From Deltaproteobacteria bacterium (lineage in GTDB: Bacteria > Myxococcota > Myxococcia > Myxococcales > SZAS-1), in the NCBI GenBank assembly GCA_018266075.1, contig JAFEBB010000007.1, positions 117,569 through 181,568 on the forward strand: a stretch of DNA of 64,000 nucleotides, read 5' to 3'. The position numbers and the translations under genes are program-made. Numbering within the stretch: the first letter of the stretch is position 1; each line of letters opens with the position of its first letter. Shown one piece after another: positions 61,892 through 64,000 of the stretch. Under the pieces are notes generated by a model. The model saw nothing but the letters and a program-made list of their open reading frames with translations, was not told the origin of the DNA and did no database searches.

Positions 61892-62347
61892 ATGCGGACC
61901 CGTCTGCTCATCGCTGTACTGGGTATCGCCGCGACGTTCGGGGCGCTGGCGCTCCACGGCTGCGGTGGCTGCGTGCACGAGAACCGCGTCAACTCGGTCG
62001 ACGTCGAGCCGGCGCAGTCGTGCCTCTCGCTCTCGGTGGATCACGACTCCGGCGGCGTGGTGTCGTGCGGCGGCTTCTCGGTGGGCGGCGTCAACAACTG
62101 CAGCCAGACGCTCACGCTTCAACTGCACGGGCAAGCCGACGCGGGACCCAGCGGAGCCGACGGCGGAGCGGTCGATGGCGGCGCGAGCGCCTCGGGGACG
62201 TCGTTCCCGTCGGACAGCTCGGTGAGCTTCCAGCTCTTGGGCGTGCCCTCGACCACGGCCGCCGACGGTACTCAGACGTGGACGATCCCGGGCACGCTCG
62301 GGCCGCAGTCGATCGCGGTGACCGTCGTCATTGGCCCGGCGAAGTAG
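61892..62347 (+). CDS. Small secreted/lipoprotein, unknown
   Basis: 151 residues from ATG 61892, with AAGGGGA upstream. MRTRLLIAVLGIAATFGALA then LHGC is a lipoprotein signal (lipobox HGC). Four cysteines (GCGGC, SCLSLSV, SCGGFSV, NNCSQ) lie in the first half; GADGGAVDGGASASG is a linker. The rest is beta-rich. Begins 18 bases after the tRNA, whose transcript might run into it. Confidence 0.65.
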   Translation: MRTRLLIAVLGIAATFGALALHGCGGCVHENRVNSVDVEPAQSCLSLSVDHDSGGVVSCGGFSVGGVNNCSQTLTLQLHGQADAGPSGADGGAVDGGASASGTSFPSDSSVSFQLLGVPSTTAADGTQTWTIPGTLGPQSIAVTVVIGPAK

Positions 62348-62381
62348 CGGTTGTGAAGTACCTCGAGCACTGAAGCGCTCA

Positions 62382-62873
62382 TCACCAAATGTTCGGAAGC
62401 GCTGGCCATTCGTCCTTGGCCGAGAGCGCTTGCATCACAACCAGCGTCTGAATGCCGAACTGAGGGTCGTAGTCCGACTGCTCGAGCACGATCGCGGCGC
62501 CGGTTCCTGGCCATGCCGCGAACGCGAGCTTGGGTTCGTCCGGACAGACTCCAGCCTTCGCCGGCGGACCCAACTCCAATTCGACGGCCTCGCGATACGC
62601 GTGAAAGCGAGCGTCGTAGTCCGCGCGACTTCCGTCGTGGCCGCCTTCTTCCCAGAAATCGACCGGTGCCATTGCGGCCTGAACCTTGATGTCGAGCGTG
62701 AAGCGCGGAATGCCCGCGACGGAGAAGTCGTACCAGTGGCCCTCAAATTCGTCACTTTGAAGCCAGCCCAGCGCAAGAAATTGGCTCTTCAGGCTATTGA
62801 GCGAGAAGGGCGTGGCAACCACCTTGGAAAGCCGCTGTGCGAGGTGGGCGACGTCGTGTGTGAGGACGGCCAT
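62382..62873 (-). CDS. Cytosolic protein, unknown
   Basis: 163 residues, ATG 62873, nine bases after the upstream gene stop, hence an operon with the MerR-TPR gene. No signal peptide or membrane segment. Notable parts: LNSLKSQFLALGWLQSDEFE, HWYDFSVAGIPRFTLDIKVQ, DFWEEGGHDGSRADYDARFH. The acidic, Trp/Phe-rich mix is like many small immunity proteins, but there is no toxin beside it. Function unknown. Confidence 0.6.
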   Translation of the reverse strand: MAVLTHDVAHLAQRLSKVVATPFSLNSLKSQFLALGWLQSDEFEGHWYDFSVAGIPRFTLDIKVQAAMAPVDFWEEGGHDGSRADYDARFHAYREAVELELGPPAKAGVCPDEPKLAFAAWPGTGAAIVLEQSDYDPQFGIQTLVVMQALSAKDEWPALPNIW

Positions 62874-62882
62874 CGGAATTCT

Positions 62883-63734
62883 CTATCCCCGCGTCAGCTC
62901 GCGATACGTCCTCAGCGCCCGCAGCGCCGCCACGCGTTCACCGCGCCGCTCATGAATGCGCGCCAGGTTGTAGAACGCGTCCTCGCAGCGCGGGTCCGCG
63001 TCGATCGCCGCGTGATACGACGCCACGGCGTCATCGACGCGCCCCAGATCCTCGAGCGCCACGCCCAGGTTGAAGCTCGCCACGGGATTCGGCGCGCTCA
63101 GCGCTGCGCGGTAGTGCTCCACGGCTTCTTCGATGCGCCCCGAGTCGTGCAGCAGCCGGCCCAGGTTGATGCGCGCGTCCACGTGCGCGGGCGCGAGCCG
63201 AATGAGCACCCGGTACGCGGCCTCGGCGTCGGCTGGCGAGGAGTCTTCGAGCCTGCACGCCTGGTCGTAGAGCCGCTCGACGTCCACGCTCGGCGCGGTT
63301 GAAAGCGGGGTAGGGGGGGCCGGCGTGGAGTCGAAGTTCAGGTGCATCTGTCCCGAGAGGGGGTTCCAAATGCGCGCGCCCTCTTGCGCCACGATCGCGC
63401 GCCCGTCGGCCAGCACCTGCACGCCCGACAGTGGCCGGTCGGCCGGCAGCTGCTCGCGAAGCCGGCTCAGCGCGCGGCGCACGCGGTGTGGCCGCACGCG
63501 TCCCGAGACGAGGCGCGCGGCGTTGCGCAGCAGCACCAGGTCCTGAAACGAGAAGCGCGTGTCGCCGCTCGCGTCCGGTTGCGCGGTCAGAAAGCCGGCC
63601 TTGGCGCACCGACGCACCTCGGCCAACGAGAGCCCGAGCAGCTCGGCCACCTCGCGCGCGGAGTAGTCGTGCGGCATGGCCACAAGGTCGCCGATTCCGC
63701 GCAGCAATTCCAGTGACCCTTGTCTGGCCTTCAT
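62883..63734 (-). CDS. MerR-type HTH protein with TPR repeats
   Basis: About 283 residues if ATG 63734 is the start; an ATG at 63677 (MPHDYSAREVAELL) is also plausible and a GTG at 63758 possible. The MerR helix-turn-helix is SAREVAELLGLSLAEVRRCA and GFLTAQPDASGDTRFSFQDL. Residues ~180-290 hold three TPR units (PADAEAAYRVLIRLAPAHVD; IEEAVEHYRAALSAPNPVAS; VDDAVASYHAAIDADPRCED). This MerR-TPR combination is common in Myxococcota. Operator and effector unknown. First gene of a two-gene operon with the unknown protein downstream. Confidence 0.8.
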   Translation of the reverse strand: MKARQGSLELLRGIGDLVAMPHDYSAREVAELLGLSLAEVRRCAKAGFLTAQPDASGDTRFSFQDLVLLRNAARLVSGRVRPHRVRRALSRLREQLPADRPLSGVQVLADGRAIVAQEGARIWNPLSGQMHLNFDSTPAPPTPLSTAPSVDVERLYDQACRLEDSSPADAEAAYRVLIRLAPAHVDARINLGRLLHDSGRIEEAVEHYRAALSAPNPVASFNLGVALEDLGRVDDAVASYHAAIDADPRCEDAFYNLARIHERRGERVAALRALRTYRELTRG

Positions 63735-63829
63735 GTCGATCGTGGCGCCAACCGCCACGAGGCTTCAACGAGCCCTGGTATCAACGACTTCGTCAGCGAC
63801 GCAAATTGCTGCAAGCTCGGTGGTTCGAC

Positions 63830-64000
63830 GGCCGAAGCCGAATCCTCTCCCGGCCGAGGCCAGGCGGAGATTCTTCGCGAGAAATCTCGATCCCGCCCGC
63901 ATCCGCACACGATTTTGCGCGCGAAATCCGCTTCCCGCAGAGCCTGGGAGGAGATTCTTCGCGAGAAATCTCGATCTCACCCACATCCGCACACAATTTT
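63830..64000. repeat. 84-bp tandem repeat running off the right edge
   Basis: Two clear copies start at 63866 and 63950 (period 84), with a partial one before. The core GGAGATTCTTCGCGAGAAAT plus CTCGATC and CCGCATCCGCACACGATTTT is conserved. The segment GAGATTCTTCGCGAGAAATC is nearly palindromic, and GATTTTGCGCGCGAAATC forms another inverted repeat. Period 84 is a multiple of three, and the minus frame carries a 28-residue repeat (SRFLAKNLLPGSAGSGFRA). The array may continue beyond the window, so its nature cannot be fixed. Confidence 0.75.

Noticed and set aside
63830..64000. CRISPR-like array at the right edge
   Set aside because: The period is 84 bases with the whole unit conserved; there are no variable spacers and no cas genes in view.

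Overview
The window looks like chromosome of a high-GC, predatory/soil-type deltaproteobacterium of the Myxococcota. Clues: four Hanks-type Ser/Thr kinases in 64 kb (three with a visible membrane anchor, one with PEGA repeats, one fused to an FGE/sulfatase-modifying domain); several short lipoproteins with Ser/Thr/Gly-rich linkers behind a lipobox; a thrombospondin-type-3 repeat protein ending in a MYXO-CTERM-like tail; strong G/C third-position bias; and the absence of phage, transposon or plasmid genes. No rRNA is present. There is one tRNA (Leu, anticodon UAG).

Layout. 1-10 kb: a PEGA kinase, a Cys-rich lipoprotein, a creatininase-family hydrolase, an untracked 48-aa hyper-basic microprotein with its own terminator, a LysR regulator, a GAF/HD-GYP phosphodiesterase and a polytopic zinc-ribbon kinase. 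10-17.4 kb: a sulfatase/LtaS-like membrane enzyme, pyruvate kinase, a Spinster-like MFS carrier translationally coupled to an exopolyphosphatase, and a LarA-like protein lacking the cofactor lysine region. 17.4-25.4 kb: a DoxX-like membrane protein, a decayed region with three frameshifts (AlkZ-like and beta-propeller-like remnants), an LRR-like protein, a PPi-type phosphofructokinase and a VWA lipoprotein coupled to a DUF3828 protein. 25.4-32.5 kb: a kinase divergent from two coupled, paralogous secreted proteins that join a degenerate HtrA-like domain to PEGA repeats, then the TSP3 protein. 32.5-46.5 kb: mixed secreted proteins, a 42-bp periodic repeat, methionine aminopeptidase, a stand-alone LysR HTH, a YfbK-like VWA lipoprotein, two YkgJ cysteine-cluster proteins, a TonB-like protein, an untracked 38-aa hyper-acidic microprotein, an MBL-fold hydrolase and a PAS histidine kinase. 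46.5-52 kb: an exported-protein operon (CRTAC1/ASPIC-thioredoxin protein broken by an in-frame TGA, DUF3179 protein, outer-membrane barrel). 52-55 kb: a two-gene unit of a class-II terpene-cyclase-like protein and an MpaB/DUF2236 oxygenase. 55.3-64 kb: the FGE-kinase, a tandem pair of paralogous secreted proteins, two-subunit class I fumarase, tRNA-Leu, a MerR-TPR protein and an 84-bp repeat running off the right edge.

How it fits together. Central carbon genes (pyk, PPi-PFK, fumarase) are scattered among envelope and signalling genes. PPi-PFK plus exopolyphosphatase suggests some phosphate/pyrophosphate-based energy economy (inference). The least ordinary items are the terpene cyclase-oxygenase pair, the paired dead-protease PEGA proteins, the in-frame TGA in the CRTAC1-thioredoxin gene, and the two small proteins of opposite extreme charge.
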